Of a DNA stretch of 64,000 bases, positions 1 through 8,202 are shown piece by piece. How positions within the stretch are numbered: position 1 is the stretch's first letter; every line of letters starts with the position of its first letter. The DNA comes from Ga0077548 sp035440445 (GTDB taxonomy: Bacteria > Pseudomonadota > Alphaproteobacteria > Rhizobiales > Xanthobacteraceae): contig DAORMJ010000020.1 in the NCBI GenBank assembly GCA_035440445.1, positions 1 to 64,000 of the forward strand. The letters run 5' to 3'. Under the pieces are notes generated by a model. It was not told the DNA's origin. It saw nothing but the letters and a program-made list of their open reading frames with translations, and searched no databases. The position numbers were made by a program, and so were the translations under genes.

Positions 1-1
1 C

Positions 2-820
2 ACCCAGATCGACCGGGCCGAACTCGTGGCGCGGCTCGGCCTCGACCGGCCGCTCTTGGTGCAGTTCGGCGATTACATGATCGGCCTTGCCAAGTTCGAT
101 CTCGGCATATCGATGTGGACCGAGCGGCCTGTCATCGAAGAAATTATGATCCGGTTGGAGTTGTCGCTAGAGGTGGCGATTCTGGCGACCATCTTCGCGA
201 CGATCATATCCATACCATTGGGGACGCTTGCCGCGCTCTATCGCAATACCTGGATCGACTATGTCGTGCGGATCATCACGATCGGCGGGCTTTCGATTCC
301 GTCTTTCTGGTTCGGCATGATCATCATGCTGACGCTGCTGGCACTGTTCAACTGGCTGCCGCCGATCACTTTCACGCCGATCTATGAGGATCCCGTCGCC
401 AACCTATCGCAATTGATCTGGCCCGCGCTCGCGGTGGGCTACCGCTACTGCGCGGTGACGGCGCGCATGATCCGCTCGTCGCTCCTGGAAGTGCTTGCGG
501 AGGATTATATCCGCACCGCGCGCGCGAAGGGTGTTTACGAGAAACTGGTGGTGTCGCGCCATGCGCTCAGAAACGCGCTGCTCCCGGCCATCACCGTGAT
601 GGGCCTCGAGTTTGCGTTCCTGATCGGCGGCCTCGTGGTGACGGAGCAGGTTTTCAACCTCAACGGCATCGGGCAGCTTTTCGTGCAGAGCGTGTCGCGA
701 AACGACTTCATGCTCATTCAGGGCATGGTGATCCTGATTGCGTGCTTCTATGTCGTGATCAACCTTGTGGTCGATCTGCTCTACGCAGTCTTCGACCCGC
801 GAATCCGGTACGGCGGCTGA
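2..820 (+). CDS. ABC transporter permease, DppB type (5' end outside window)
   Basis: Inner-membrane permease of a peptide/nickel/opine-type (DppB/OppB, BPD_transp_1) ABC importer. The reading frame is open from base 2, so the N-terminus lies upstream of the window; a GTG at 26 is only an internal valine. About five hydrophobic segments remain. The cytoplasmic EAA loop that contacts the ATPase is visible around bases 490-600 (ARAKG followed by RHALRNALLPAIT), and the C-terminal DPRIRYG ending is typical of DppB. The stop overlaps the next permease by ATGA, so the two are translationally coupled. The binding protein and ATPase genes must lie upstream or elsewhere. The substrate cannot be told from this subunit. 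Confidence 0.9.
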   Translation, partial: TQIDRAELVARLGLDRPLLVQFGDYMIGLAKFDLGISMWTERPVIEEIMIRLELSLEVAILATIFATIISIPLGTLAALYRNTWIDYVVRIITIGGLSIPSFWFGMIIMLTLLALFNWLPPITFTPIYEDPVANLSQLIWPALAVGYRYCAVTARMIRSSLLEVLAEDYIRTARAKGVYEKLVVSRHALRNALLPAITVMGLEFAFLIGGLVVTEQVFNLNGIGQLFVQSVSRNDFMLIQGMVILIACFYVVINLVVDLLYAVFDPRIRYGG

Positions 821-1725
821 TGGCAAATGCACCTTCCGCGATGCAGGCGAACTCCGCGGTGACGCTGCCGAAGCGGCCGAACCCGATCATGACGTTCATC
901 CGGCAGCAGCCGATGGGCGCCGCGAGTTTCGTCGTCATCGCAATCATGATGTTCGCAGGCCTGTTTCCGCATCTCGTCGCGCCGTATAACCCGCTCGATA
1001 TCGATTTCTCGTCGATCCTTGCCGCACCCTCGTGGGATCACTGGCTCGGCACCGACGCCTTCGGCCGCGATATTCTATCGCGCATCATCTATGGCTCGCG
1101 CACGGCACTCGTGATCGGCTTTGCCTCTTCGGCGCTGGGCTCGGGCATCGGAGCGGTGCTCGGCATCGCGTCCGCCTATTTCGGCGGCCGGGTCGACAAC
1201 TGGATCCAGCGCTTCGTCGACATCCTGCTTGCATTCCCGATCATCGTGCTGGCACTGGTCGTGGTCGCGGCGCTGCGCAAGACCGTGGTTTACGGCGTGG
1301 ACGTCAACCTCATCATCGCCATCGCAATCCCGATCGTCCCGCGGGTGGCGCGCGTCGTGCGTGCCGCGGCGCTCTCCGTCAACGTGATGCCCTATATCGA
1401 TGCGGCGCGGGCGGCGGGCTACTCCGACACCCGCATCATCTTCCGCCACATGGCGCCGAACGTGGTCGCGCCGTTCCTGATTATGTTCACAGCGTTCATC
1501 GCACAGGCGATCCTGCTGGAGGCCTCGCTCTCGTTCCTCGGTCTCGGCGTCACCGAACCGACCGCCGCCTGGGGGCTCATGCTGTCAGGCAACGCGGCGG
1601 ATTTCTTCCGGGAAGCGCCATGGATGATCATCTTCCCTGGGGTTGCGATCAGCCTTGCGGTGTTCGCCTTCAACCTGTTCGGGGATAGCCTGCGCGACTA
1701 TCTGGACCCGCGCTTCAAAACCTGA
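820..1725 (+). CDS. ABC transporter permease, DppC type
   Basis: Second inner-membrane permease of the same peptide/nickel-type importer, 301 aa. I chose the ATG at 820 because it overlaps the TGA of the upstream permease (ATGA), the usual arrangement. It has the OppC_N region with a first membrane segment near residues 35-55, then the LGTDAFGRDILSR motif diagnostic of DppC/OppC proteins. The EAA loop (DAARAAGYSDTRI...RHMAPNV) lies near residues 195-220, with a final DPRFKT tail. It forms a heterodimer with the DppB-type subunit. No ATPase follows; the next gene is convergent. Confidence 0.92.
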   Translation: MANAPSAMQANSAVTLPKRPNPIMTFIRQQPMGAASFVVIAIMMFAGLFPHLVAPYNPLDIDFSSILAAPSWDHWLGTDAFGRDILSRIIYGSRTALVIGFASSALGSGIGAVLGIASAYFGGRVDNWIQRFVDILLAFPIIVLALVVVAALRKTVVYGVDVNLIIAIAIPIVPRVARVVRAAALSVNVMPYIDAARAAGYSDTRIIFRHMAPNVVAPFLIMFTAFIAQAILLEASLSFLGLGVTEPTAAWGLMLSGNAADFFREAPWMIIFPGVAISLAVFAFNLFGDSLRDYLDPRFKT

Positions 1726-1726
1726 A

Positions 1727-2605
1727 CTAGGGCGCCGCGAGGAAGTCCAGCAACGCGTCGCGGAACGCCTTCGGCCGTTGCAGCGGCGCAAAATGGCTGG
1801 CCTCCGGGAGCAACACGAGGCGTGCAAAAGGAATCTGCTTTGCGATCCATTCGCTATGCGCGCGGCGGATCACTTCGTCTTGCTCTGCATGTACCACGGC
1901 GGTTCGCACAGTTATGCGCCGGAGGTCTGATGCGGAGAGGGCTGGCTCCGTCTTCCACATGGCCGATAGCTGTTTCATGATTTCGCCAAAGCGCATCGGG
2001 TGCGGCGAAAGGGTTTCGTATTCCTGCTTGGTGCGGACGACATAGGCGCGCATCGCGGCCGGATTGGTATTGGGCTGATAGCCCGTGGGGCTCGCATTCC
2101 CCGCGAAGGCGAACAACGCGGCGATACGATCAGGCCGCGACAGCGCGAGATAGAAGCCCGTGTTGGCGCCGTCGCTCCATCCGAGGACGATCGCCTGCGC
2201 CACGCCGATATAATCGAGTACTGCGATCGCGTCTGCCGCCATCTGTCGATAGGAGATTGCGTCGCTCTCGTTGGTGCTACGGCCCTGGCCGCGGCTATCG
2301 ATGACGATGACATGATGGGTGGCGGCGAGTACGGTGACCAGATCGCCCCAATAATCCGAGCTTCCACCGCCGCCATGGAGCAGAAGGATCGCGGGCGCAG
2401 ACGGATTGCCAAACGTGGCGAACCAGATGCGGGCGTCTGCGAGCGTAACCACGCCTTGCCGCGAGGGATCCGGCAGAACAGGAGTGGGCGGAAGCGGTTG
2501 GGCCGACATTTGTGCAAAAGCCGAAAAAGAAAAACAGACGAGCGAAATGATTGTCAGCAGCCGGACGCGAAATCGCAGCCGGTCACTTCGCCTTGGTGAT
2601 TGCAT
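1727..2605 (-). CDS. secreted alpha/beta hydrolase
   Basis: Alpha/beta-hydrolase fold protein of 292 aa from the ATG at 2605. An N-terminal signal peptide (arginines, then LLTIISLVCFSFSAFAQ) predicts export to the periplasm. The oxyanion HGGGGSS loop is followed by the nucleophile elbow GWSDGA, a GxSxG variant, and a C-terminal ASHFAPLQRP carrying the catalytic histidine. This pattern fits esterase, lipase or haloperoxidase-like members; the substrate is unknown. The chosen start overlaps the 3' end of the tusA-like gene by 23 bp, so the two are probably co-transcribed. It ends one base from the convergent dppC-like gene. Confidence 0.85.
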   Translation of the reverse strand: MQSPRRSDRLRFRVRLLTIISLVCFSFSAFAQMSAQPLPPTPVLPDPSRQGVVTLADARIWFATFGNPSAPAILLLHGGGGSSDYWGDLVTVLAATHHVIVIDSRGQGRSTNESDAISYRQMAADAIAVLDYIGVAQAIVLGWSDGANTGFYLALSRPDRIAALFAFAGNASPTGYQPNTNPAAMRAYVVRTKQEYETLSPHPMRFGEIMKQLSAMWKTEPALSASDLRRITVRTAVVHAEQDEVIRRAHSEWIAKQIPFARLVLLPEASHFAPLQRPKAFRDALLDFLAAP

Positions 2606-2810
2606 AGACGTAAATCTCGCCGCGGCGTTCCTGCTGCTCCAGCATATGACCTTCCTGCTTCGCAAAATGCGGAATGTCGATCGCTGTCATCGGGTCGGTG
2701 CATTCGAGCACGAGCTTGTCGCCCGGCGCGAGCGTGTGCATCAGCTTTCGGGCTTTCAGGACGGGCAGCGGGCAGCGCAGCCCTCGCAGATCGGCAATTC
2801 GGTCGGCCAT
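2583..2810 (-). CDS. TusA/SirA-family sulfur carrier protein
   Basis: Small cytosolic protein of 75 aa in the TusA/YedF/SirA family (sulfur relay and redox carriers). The signature CPLPVLKAR near residues 12-20 carries the cysteine that holds the persulfide in TusA, and the rest fits the compact two-layer fold. The ATG at 2810 is preferred because GGAG lies at a good distance upstream and the protein then has the normal family length. It could act in tRNA thiolation or a more general sulfur relay; other sulfur genes lie at 15.5-19.3 kb, but there is no direct link. Confidence 0.88.
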   Translation of the reverse strand: MADRIADLRGLRCPLPVLKARKLMHTLAPGDKLVLECTDPMTAIDIPHFAKQEGHMLEQQERRGEIYVYAITKAK

Positions 2811-2915
2811 CGGGATTCTCCGGGCCGGCAAGCTATGCGGCGAGCGCCTTGCGCGCAAATCGCGGGAAGGTGAGGTGCCGCATTGCCGCGGCACCTCGTT
2901 TTGTGATCCGCCGGA

Positions 2916-3599
2916 TCAGAACTTCATCCCGAGCATCGCCCCGACATAGGGCCTGAGCTCCATGCCGCCGCGGAAAATCATTTCGAGCGCGACGTAGAGA
3001 ATGACGGCGAGACCGACATACGCAATCCAGCGATGCTTCTGCAGCAGGCTTGCGATGAACGTAGCGGCAAGGCCCATCAGCGCGATCGAAAGCGCGAGGC
3101 CGAACACAAGCACCCATGGGTGCTCGCGAGCGGCACCCGCGACCGCGAGCACGTTGTCGAGCGACATCGTAAGGTCGGCGATAACGATCTGCCATGCAGC
3201 CTGCGCGAAGGTCTTCCGGGGCGCACCGGCGGCGACGGCGCCATCCTTGTTCAGGTCCTGGCCGGTGACCGCTTCGACCGCGTTGTTCTCTTCGTGCGCA
3301 TGCACGCGAAGCTCGCGCCACATCTTCCAGCACACCCAGAGCAGCAGAACGCCGCCCGCGAACAGCAGACCGACGATTGCGAGCAACTGCGTGGTGATGG
3401 CGGCGAAGCCGATACGCAGCACGGTCGCCGCGATGATGCCGAGCAGAATTGCTTTGTTGCGCTGTTCCTTCGGCAGGCCGGCCGCGGCAAGGCCGATGAC
3501 GATCGCATTGTCGCCGGCCAACACGAGATCGATCATGATGACTTGGCCGAGCGCGATCCAGACGTCGGCAGAATAAAGCGATTGGATGAATTCGTTCAT
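2916..3599 (-). CDS. TerC-family integral membrane protein (YjbE type)
   Basis: Polytopic inner-membrane protein of 227 aa in the TerC/YjbE/Alx family, several members of which export Mn2+ or protect against metal stress. The two inverted halves each carry the conserved acidic pair: D24 and D30-N31 in DLVLAGDN, and D142 and D148-N149 in DLTMSLDN. A charged cytoplasmic loop rich in His and Glu (residues 95-115) separates the halves. About seven membrane segments are seen. The 168-base upstream region has strong stem-loops (separate entry). Metal specificity is inferred from the family only. Confidence 0.9.
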   Translation of the reverse strand: MNEFIQSLYSADVWIALGQVIMIDLVLAGDNAIVIGLAAAGLPKEQRNKAILLGIIAATVLRIGFAAITTQLLAIVGLLFAGGVLLLWVCWKMWRELRVHAHEENNAVEAVTGQDLNKDGAVAAGAPRKTFAQAAWQIVIADLTMSLDNVLAVAGAAREHPWVLVFGLALSIALMGLAATFIASLLQKHRWIAYVGLAVILYVALEMIFRGGMELRPYVGAMLGMKF

Positions 3600-3706
3600 G
3601 ACACGCGCTCCGCCTTGAAGGGCAGATGCCGCCTTTTGGTCATGCGATGTAGATACGCGCTATCCGCGCCGTGCAGCGATAGGTCCACGGACCCTCTCCT
3701 TGGTAA

Positions 3707-3751
3707 AGACCGACATCGCAGTCCGGATGGACTGCCAGAGGGGCCCGGTCT
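3707..3751 (-). promoter_or_regulatory. structured RNA leader or stem-loop upstream of terC
   Basis: Between the small membrane protein gene and terC there is a two-tier hairpin. An inner 7-bp perfect stem with a 4-base loop occupies 3718-3735, and an outer 6-bp stem pairs 3707-3712 with 3746-3751. It may be a transcription terminator for the gene ending at 3769, or part of a metal-sensing leader of terC. TerC-family genes in other bacteria often follow the yybP-ykoY Mn2+ riboswitch, but I could not match that consensus here. Confidence 0.4.
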
Positions 3752-3768
3752 GTAGTGAAAACCTGCGG

Positions 3769-4113
3769 TTATCTCGTTGCTTCCATCCCGAACAGCTGGA
3801 GGGAAGCGAACGGATCGGTCAGCGCGCCGGCGCCGAAGCCGATGAAGGCGAGCATCCCGGCAAGATCCCAGAACGTCAGCCCGCGCGCGCGATAGTGGAC
3901 GCCGCTGCGATAGGCGTAGATCGCGACAAGGGCAGCAAGGACGAGCGAGAGCAGGCTTGCCGCTGGCAGCGCGATAGCTTTGGGAAGAACGAGGGCAGCG
4001 ATCGCCGCGGGAAGGGCGCCGAGCACGAACAGGACCCGCAGCCTTGTGCTGGAATCCCGGATTTCCGCTGCCTCAGCGCGTGAACGTACGGGGGTATAAC
4101 CCGTTGGCCGCAT
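3769..4113 (-). CDS. small conserved-looking membrane protein
   Basis: A 114-aa protein of unknown function. It has a charged N-terminal tail (residues 1-25), then three hydrophobic stretches near residues 27-48, 50-68 and 80-100, consistent with a three-pass inner-membrane protein. The ATG at 4113 has a weak AGGGA upstream. It lies in line with terC on the same strand, about 170 bases ahead of it, so they may share transcription unless the intervening hairpin terminates. I do not recognise the family. Strong hydrophobic periodicity and codon use like its neighbours make it a likely real gene. Confidence 0.65.
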   Translation of the reverse strand: MRPTGYTPVRSRAEAAEIRDSSTRLRVLFVLGALPAAIAALVLPKAIALPAASLLSLVLAALVAIYAYRSGVHYRARGLTFWDLAGMLAFIGFGAGALTDPFASLQLFGMEATR

Positions 4114-4199
4114 GGCGATCCCTGTGTTGGCAACCCGAATGAAAAAGGCTGCACTGCTTCAGGAATCGAAAATAGTTTGCTCGCTTGCAGTCGAGAATT

Positions 4200-4225
4200 C
4201 GTAGAACGCGGGTGGTAATTCTACG
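4200..4225 (-). terminator. weak stem-loop at end of fixJ-like gene
   Basis: A 7-bp inverted repeat (4200-4206 with 4219-4225) overlaps the stop codon of the response regulator. No T-run follows, so this is at best a weak or factor-dependent termination or mRNA-stability element. Confidence 0.3.
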
Positions 4226-4835
4226 GTATCACGCGGCCGAGTTTCACGGCCTGCCGCACCAGCACGGCCACGCTCTCGGCCTGCATTTTCTCCATGATTT
4301 CCGCGCGATAGCTCTCGACCGTGCGCACGCTGATCCCGAGCTTGTTGGCGATGTTCTGGCTGGTCAGGCCGAGAGCCACGAGGTCGAAAATCTCGGTCTG
4401 GCGCGGGGTCAGGCGGTTGAAGCGCTCTTTCAGTTCCTCGTGGGAGCGCGATGCGTTCAGGTTCTCGTGCATGCGCGCAAGACCGCGATTGATCGCCGCA
4501 ACGAGTTGGGTGTCGTTCACCGGCTTTTCGATGAATTCCTCCGCGCCGGCCTTGATCGCCGCGACGGCCATTGGAACGTCTGCGTGTCCGGAAATGAGGA
4601 TGACGGGAAGCGAGATGTTTTGCTTCGAGAGTTGCTGGACGAGTTCGATGCCATCGGTGCCGGGCATTCTCACGTCGGCCACGATACAGGCCGGCCGGGC
4701 GGGGTCCACCGAGGTCAGGAAAACATCGGCAGACTCGAACTTCTCGGTTTCGAACCCGAAGACGTTGAGCATCTCGCTGAGCGCATTGCGGACCGACTCC
4801 TGATCGTCCACGACGTAAATGGTGGGGCCAGCCAT
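4221..4835 (-). CDS. FixJ-family two-component response regulator
   Basis: A 204-aa response regulator with an N-terminal receiver and a C-terminal LuxR/FixJ helix-turn-helix. Receiver residues are visible: D10-D11, phospho-acceptor D54 in VADVRMPG, T/S switch region ISGHAD and K104 in FIEKPV. The DNA-binding domain begins at LTPRQTEIFDLVALG (about residue 138), with the recognition part GISVRTVESYRAEIMEKM. The ATG at 4835 lies one base after the stop of the histidine kinase gene, so the pair is an operon and almost certainly a cognate pair. Target genes are unknown; glpK is the divergent neighbour of the operon. Confidence 0.93.
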   Translation of the reverse strand: MAGPTIYVVDDQESVRNALSEMLNVFGFETEKFESADVFLTSVDPARPACIVADVRMPGTDGIELVQQLSKQNISLPVILISGHADVPMAVAAIKAGAEEFIEKPVNDTQLVAAINRGLARMHENLNASRSHEELKERFNRLTPRQTEIFDLVALGLTSQNIANKLGISVRTVESYRAEIMEKMQAESVAVLVRQAVKLGRVIP

Positions 4836-4836
4836 C

Positions 4837-6507
4837 TCAGTTGCCTTGTTTTGATTCGACGGGGATTGTGAAGCGGAATTCGGTTGCTCCGGCAGTGCCG
4901 GAATGAAGCCAGAGTTTTCCGCCATGGGCTTCCACGATGGACGTGCAGATTGCGAGCCCCAGTCCAAGGCCTTCATGCTTCGATGTCATGAGCGGTTCGA
5001 AAAGTCTCCCTGCTGTTTCTTCATCGATCCCCGGTCCATCATCCAATACGCTAAATTCGATACGCGCGGGTGTGGAAAGTTGCCGCGCTTGGATGGTGAT
5101 TTTCCCAGGGCTACCGCTGCCGCCGATCGCATCGATGCTGTTGCGGACCAGATTGAGTACGACCTGCTGCAGTTGTACGCGGTCGCCGAAAATGGTCGGC
5201 AGTGGGACCAATGGCAACAGGGACAGTTTCGCGCCCTTGGCCGCGGCTTCGGGGCCGGCAAGCATGATGGCGCTGTCGAGCACGGATTCGACGTCGATCG
5301 TACTGATACGAGGATGGCCGCGACGAAGAAATTCCCGAATGCGCCGCACAATTCCGCTCGCATGATCCACATAGGTGATGACGCTGGTCAGGTTCGAATC
5401 CACGCGGACCGGATCGTCGTTCTTCTGACGGAGAAGCTCCTGCGCGGAACGGGCAAGCGCCCGGGCGGCCGTCAGCGGTTGATTGATCTCGTGGGCAAGC
5501 GCTGATGCCATCCCGCTCACCAGCGTAAAGCGTGAAGCCTGCACGGCTTCCGCTTCTTTTTCCTTGAAGCGCCGTTCGACTTCGCGCGCGTGAGCATCCG
5601 CGCGCTCCCGCTCGCTGACCACGGCTCCGACGATGAGTCCGGTTGTGCTCAGAACCAGCATCAGGATCTGGAACTCGGTAAAGGTCCGGGCGTCGGCGGA
5701 AAAGAACTGCAACACGCCGACCAGCCCGAGCTGTGCGAGTGCGAGCGCCACGCATGCGCCGTCCATGCCGAAGCGCAAGGCGGAGAGCACAATTGGCAGG
5801 AACAGGAGATAGAAGAACTTCACGCCGTTCTTTTCGCCGGTGGCCGCGATCACCCAGAGCGAGCCTGCGATCAGCGCCACGTAAACCGCGATTTCGAGAA
5901 GGAGCGCAGGCGTGATGGCCGGCAGCGGGTGTTTATGCAGGACGCGAAGCATCAAGGGTGTCACGACGGCAATGCCGATGGTATCGCCGACAAGCAGCGG
6001 CACCAGCGCGATCAGCGCATCGGCCCAGTCGAGGTCCGGCTCGAAGATGAGGAGAACGGAAAGAAGCAGCGTCGCGAGCACCGCTCCGAGCAGGCCGACG
6101 CCGAGGAGCGCGATGACGTCACGCAATTGCCGCAGCGTGACGTCAAGCCGGAACTGGTGCCGCGCAAGCCACGTCGCACCGGCATAAACGAGCGCGATGA
6201 TGGCCGCGATGCCGAGAATGATCGGCCATTGCAGGTTCGTCTTCAAAACCAGCGTTTCGGCGATCACGATCCCGACGAAAAGTACGATCGCATAGACCGG
6301 GCCCGCGAACAGCATCAGCGCGAATACGACGCCGAGCCCCGGATTCCACGGCGTGATCGGGACGCCTTTGTACGCGTGGATAAAGCTAAGCCACTCCAGC
6401 GCGACATAGAGCAGGAAGAAGCCGACCACGAGCGGTAGCCGCAGCTGCACGTTGCCGCTGCGGTCGCCTGCAGAAATACCCGGAGTGGAAATCTCCCGGG
6501 CGCTCAT
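4837..6507 (-). CDS. MASE1-domain sensor histidine kinase
   Basis: A 556-aa membrane sensor kinase. Residues 20-300 form about eight to ten hydrophobic segments with the MASE1 features (WNPGLGVVFALMLFAGP near 54-70), an integral-membrane sensory domain of unknown ligand. A short coiled-coil linker (300-325) leads to the HisKA domain with phospho-acceptor H339 in ALAHEINQPL. The HATPase_c domain follows: N box LNLVRNSIDAI (451-461), G1 DDGPGID (489-495) and G2 GLGLGLAIC (513-521). The kinase core resembles FixL, but the heme-PAS sensor is absent. It is encoded directly upstream of its FixJ-like partner. Confidence 0.92.
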   Translation of the reverse strand: MSAREISTPGISAGDRSGNVQLRLPLVVGFFLLYVALEWLSFIHAYKGVPITPWNPGLGVVFALMLFAGPVYAIVLFVGIVIAETLVLKTNLQWPIILGIAAIIALVYAGATWLARHQFRLDVTLRQLRDVIALLGVGLLGAVLATLLLSVLLIFEPDLDWADALIALVPLLVGDTIGIAVVTPLMLRVLHKHPLPAITPALLLEIAVYVALIAGSLWVIAATGEKNGVKFFYLLFLPIVLSALRFGMDGACVALALAQLGLVGVLQFFSADARTFTEFQILMLVLSTTGLIVGAVVSERERADAHAREVERRFKEKEAEAVQASRFTLVSGMASALAHEINQPLTAARALARSAQELLRQKNDDPVRVDSNLTSVITYVDHASGIVRRIREFLRRGHPRISTIDVESVLDSAIMLAGPEAAAKGAKLSLLPLVPLPTIFGDRVQLQQVVLNLVRNSIDAIGGSGSPGKITIQARQLSTPARIEFSVLDDGPGIDEETAGRLFEPLMTSKHEGLGLGLAICTSIVEAHGGKLWLHSGTAGATEFRFTIPVESKQGN

Positions 6508-6540
6508 GCCTGCCGCCTTGCTGGCCGGGGGAGAGAAAAG

Positions 6541-6568
6541 TTGTTCCTATTCATGGCTACAGTAGTAT
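6541..6568 (+). promoter_or_regulatory. candidate sigma70-type promoter for glpK
   Basis: A TTGTTC box at 6541-6546 and TAGTAT at 6563-6568, 16 bases apart, lie in the 112-base intergenic region between the divergent kinase and glpK. The match is moderate and was found by eye. Confidence 0.3.
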
Positions 6569-6606
6569 CACGGTGCAGCAAGCCGCGCGAAGACGCGGTG
6601 CAATAT

Positions 6607-6612
6607 AGGAGG
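6607..6612 (+). promoter_or_regulatory. strong ribosome binding site deciding the TTG start of glpK
   Basis: A perfect AGGAGG lies seven bases upstream of TTG 6620. It supports this rare start codon over any downstream ATG, and the resulting N-terminus (AKFLLAIDQGTTSSRA) matches the start of the glycerol kinase family. Confidence 0.75.
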
Positions 6613-6619
6613 CAGCCCG

Positions 6620-8116
6620 TTGGCCAAATTTCTGCTCGCGATCGATCAGGGAACGACCTCCTCGCGCGCGATTGTCTTCCGTCCGGACCTTTCCATCGCG
6701 GCCGTTGGTCAGCAGGAATTCCAGCAGCATTTCCCGGCCTCGGGCTGGGTGGAGCACGAGCCCGACGATCTCCTTCGCTCTACCCTCGAGGTTTGCCGCG
6801 CGGCGATGAAGCAGGCGGAAGTAACCGCCAAGGATATCATCGCGATCGGCATTACCAACCAGCGCGAAACGACCGTGGTCTGGGACCGCAAAACGGGGCA
6901 AGCGATCCACCGCGCCATTGTCTGGCAGGACCGCCGGACCGGCGAGCTTTGCGAGCGCCTGAAGAAGGAGGGGTTCGAACAAACCGTCACCGCAAAGACC
7001 GGTCTTCTGCTCGATCCGTATTTCTCGGGCACCAAGCTTGCGTGGATTCTCGATAACGTACCGGGTGCGCGCGTGCGTGCGGAGCGGGGCGAACTCGCCT
7101 TCGGGACGGTGGATTGTTTTCTGTTGTGGCATCTGACCGGCGGCGCGGTCCACGCGACCGATGCAACCAATGCGTCGCGAACGCTTCTGTTCGACATCCA
7201 TCGCGGCGAGTGGGATGGCGATCTTCTCAAACTGTTCAACATTCCCCGCGCGGTGCTACCCGAAGTGCGCGACTGCGCAGCGGATTACGGCGCGACGGCT
7301 CCTGATCTTTTTGGCGGGCCCATTGCGATCCGCGGCATTGCCGGCGACCAGCAGGCCGCGACGGTGGGGCAGGCGTGCTTCAACCCCGGCATGATGAAGT
7401 CGACCTATGGCACGGGCTGCTTCGCGCTGCTCAACACCGGCGAGACCGCCGTGGCTTCTAGAAGCCGTTTGCTCACCACGATTGCGTATCAGTTGAACGG
7501 CAAGCGCACCTATGCGCTGGAGGGTTCGATCTTTATCGCCGGCGCGGCCGTGCAGTGGCTGCGCGACGGGCTCGGCATCGTGAAGCAGGCATCCGAAACC
7601 GGACCGCTCGCGGAAGCCGCAGATGAAAGTCAGGAAGTTTATCTCGTGCCGGCCTTCGTCGGTTTGGGCGCACCCTATTGGAATTCGGAAGTCCGTGGCG
7701 CGATGTTCGGTCTGACGCGAAACACCGGCCCGAAAGAATTCGCGCGCGCTGCACTCGAAAGCGTCTGTTACCAGACCGCCGATCTGCTCGAAGCCATGCG
7801 GGCCGACTGGCCGCAAGCCGCAGGTGCGGACACCGTGCTGCGCGTGGACGGCGGCATGGTCGCCTCCGACTGGACCATGCAGCGCCTCGCGGATCTCCTT
7901 GCGGCGCCCGTCGATCGTCCGATCGTGAAAGAAACGACGGCCATGGGGGCGGCCTATCTCGCCGGGCTGGCATCGGGCGTGCTGCCGCCGCCCGCGCAGT
8001 TCGGCGATAGCTGGCGGCTGGAGCGGCGCTTTACCCCGCATATGGATACCGCGATGCGGGACAGAAAGCTGTCGGGCTGGAAAAGATCGGTAAGAAGTCT
8101 GCTTCCGAATGCTTGA
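6620..8116 (+). CDS. glpK: glycerol kinase
   Basis: Phosphorylates glycerol to sn-glycerol 3-phosphate with ATP in the cytosol. The 498-aa length is normal. The FGGY-family N-terminal phosphate loop DQGTTSSRAIVF is at residues 8-19, with the substrate motif TNQRET near residue 80, the WQDRRT segment near 103 and the C-terminal FGGY signature region (GLGAPYWNSEVRGAMFGL near 350). The DGG..S..(M/L)Q ATP-site motif (VDGGMVASDWTMQ) lies near residue 412. Translation starts at TTG behind a strong ribosome site. No glpF, glpD or glpR is adjacent; the divergent two-component system is a possible but unproven regulator. Confidence 0.97.
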   Translation: MAKFLLAIDQGTTSSRAIVFRPDLSIAAVGQQEFQQHFPASGWVEHEPDDLLRSTLEVCRAAMKQAEVTAKDIIAIGITNQRETTVVWDRKTGQAIHRAIVWQDRRTGELCERLKKEGFEQTVTAKTGLLLDPYFSGTKLAWILDNVPGARVRAERGELAFGTVDCFLLWHLTGGAVHATDATNASRTLLFDIHRGEWDGDLLKLFNIPRAVLPEVRDCAADYGATAPDLFGGPIAIRGIAGDQQAATVGQACFNPGMMKSTYGTGCFALLNTGETAVASRSRLLTTIAYQLNGKRTYALEGSIFIAGAAVQWLRDGLGIVKQASETGPLAEAADESQEVYLVPAFVGLGAPYWNSEVRGAMFGLTRNTGPKEFARAALESVCYQTADLLEAMRADWPQAAGADTVLRVDGGMVASDWTMQRLADLLAAPVDRPIVKETTAMGAAYLAGLASGVLPPPAQFGDSWRLERRFTPHMDTAMRDRKLSGWKRSVRSLLPNA

Positions 8117-8125
8117 GCCTTGCAG

Positions 8126-8147
8126 ATTTCATAACACCATATGAAAT
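8126..8147. promoter_or_regulatory. inverted repeat, candidate operator ahead of the aldolase gene
   Basis: Two 7-base arms (ATTTCAT at 8126-8132 and ATGAAAT at 8141-8147) are separated by 8 bases in the 86-base gap between glpK and the HpcH/HpaI aldolase gene. The spacing would fit a dimeric repressor. The site is AT-rich against a GC-rich background. Confidence 0.35.
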
Positions 8148-8202
8148 GTGCCGGCGATCGTTGCCCGTGAAGTGAAGCATCCGAATAGAGAAGGCGAAGG
8201 CG

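Noticed and set aside
3707..3751. Possible yybP-ykoY manganese riboswitch upstream of terC
   Set aside because: I could not find the conserved sequence stretches of that class, only generic stem-loops, so it is reported as a structured leader without a class.
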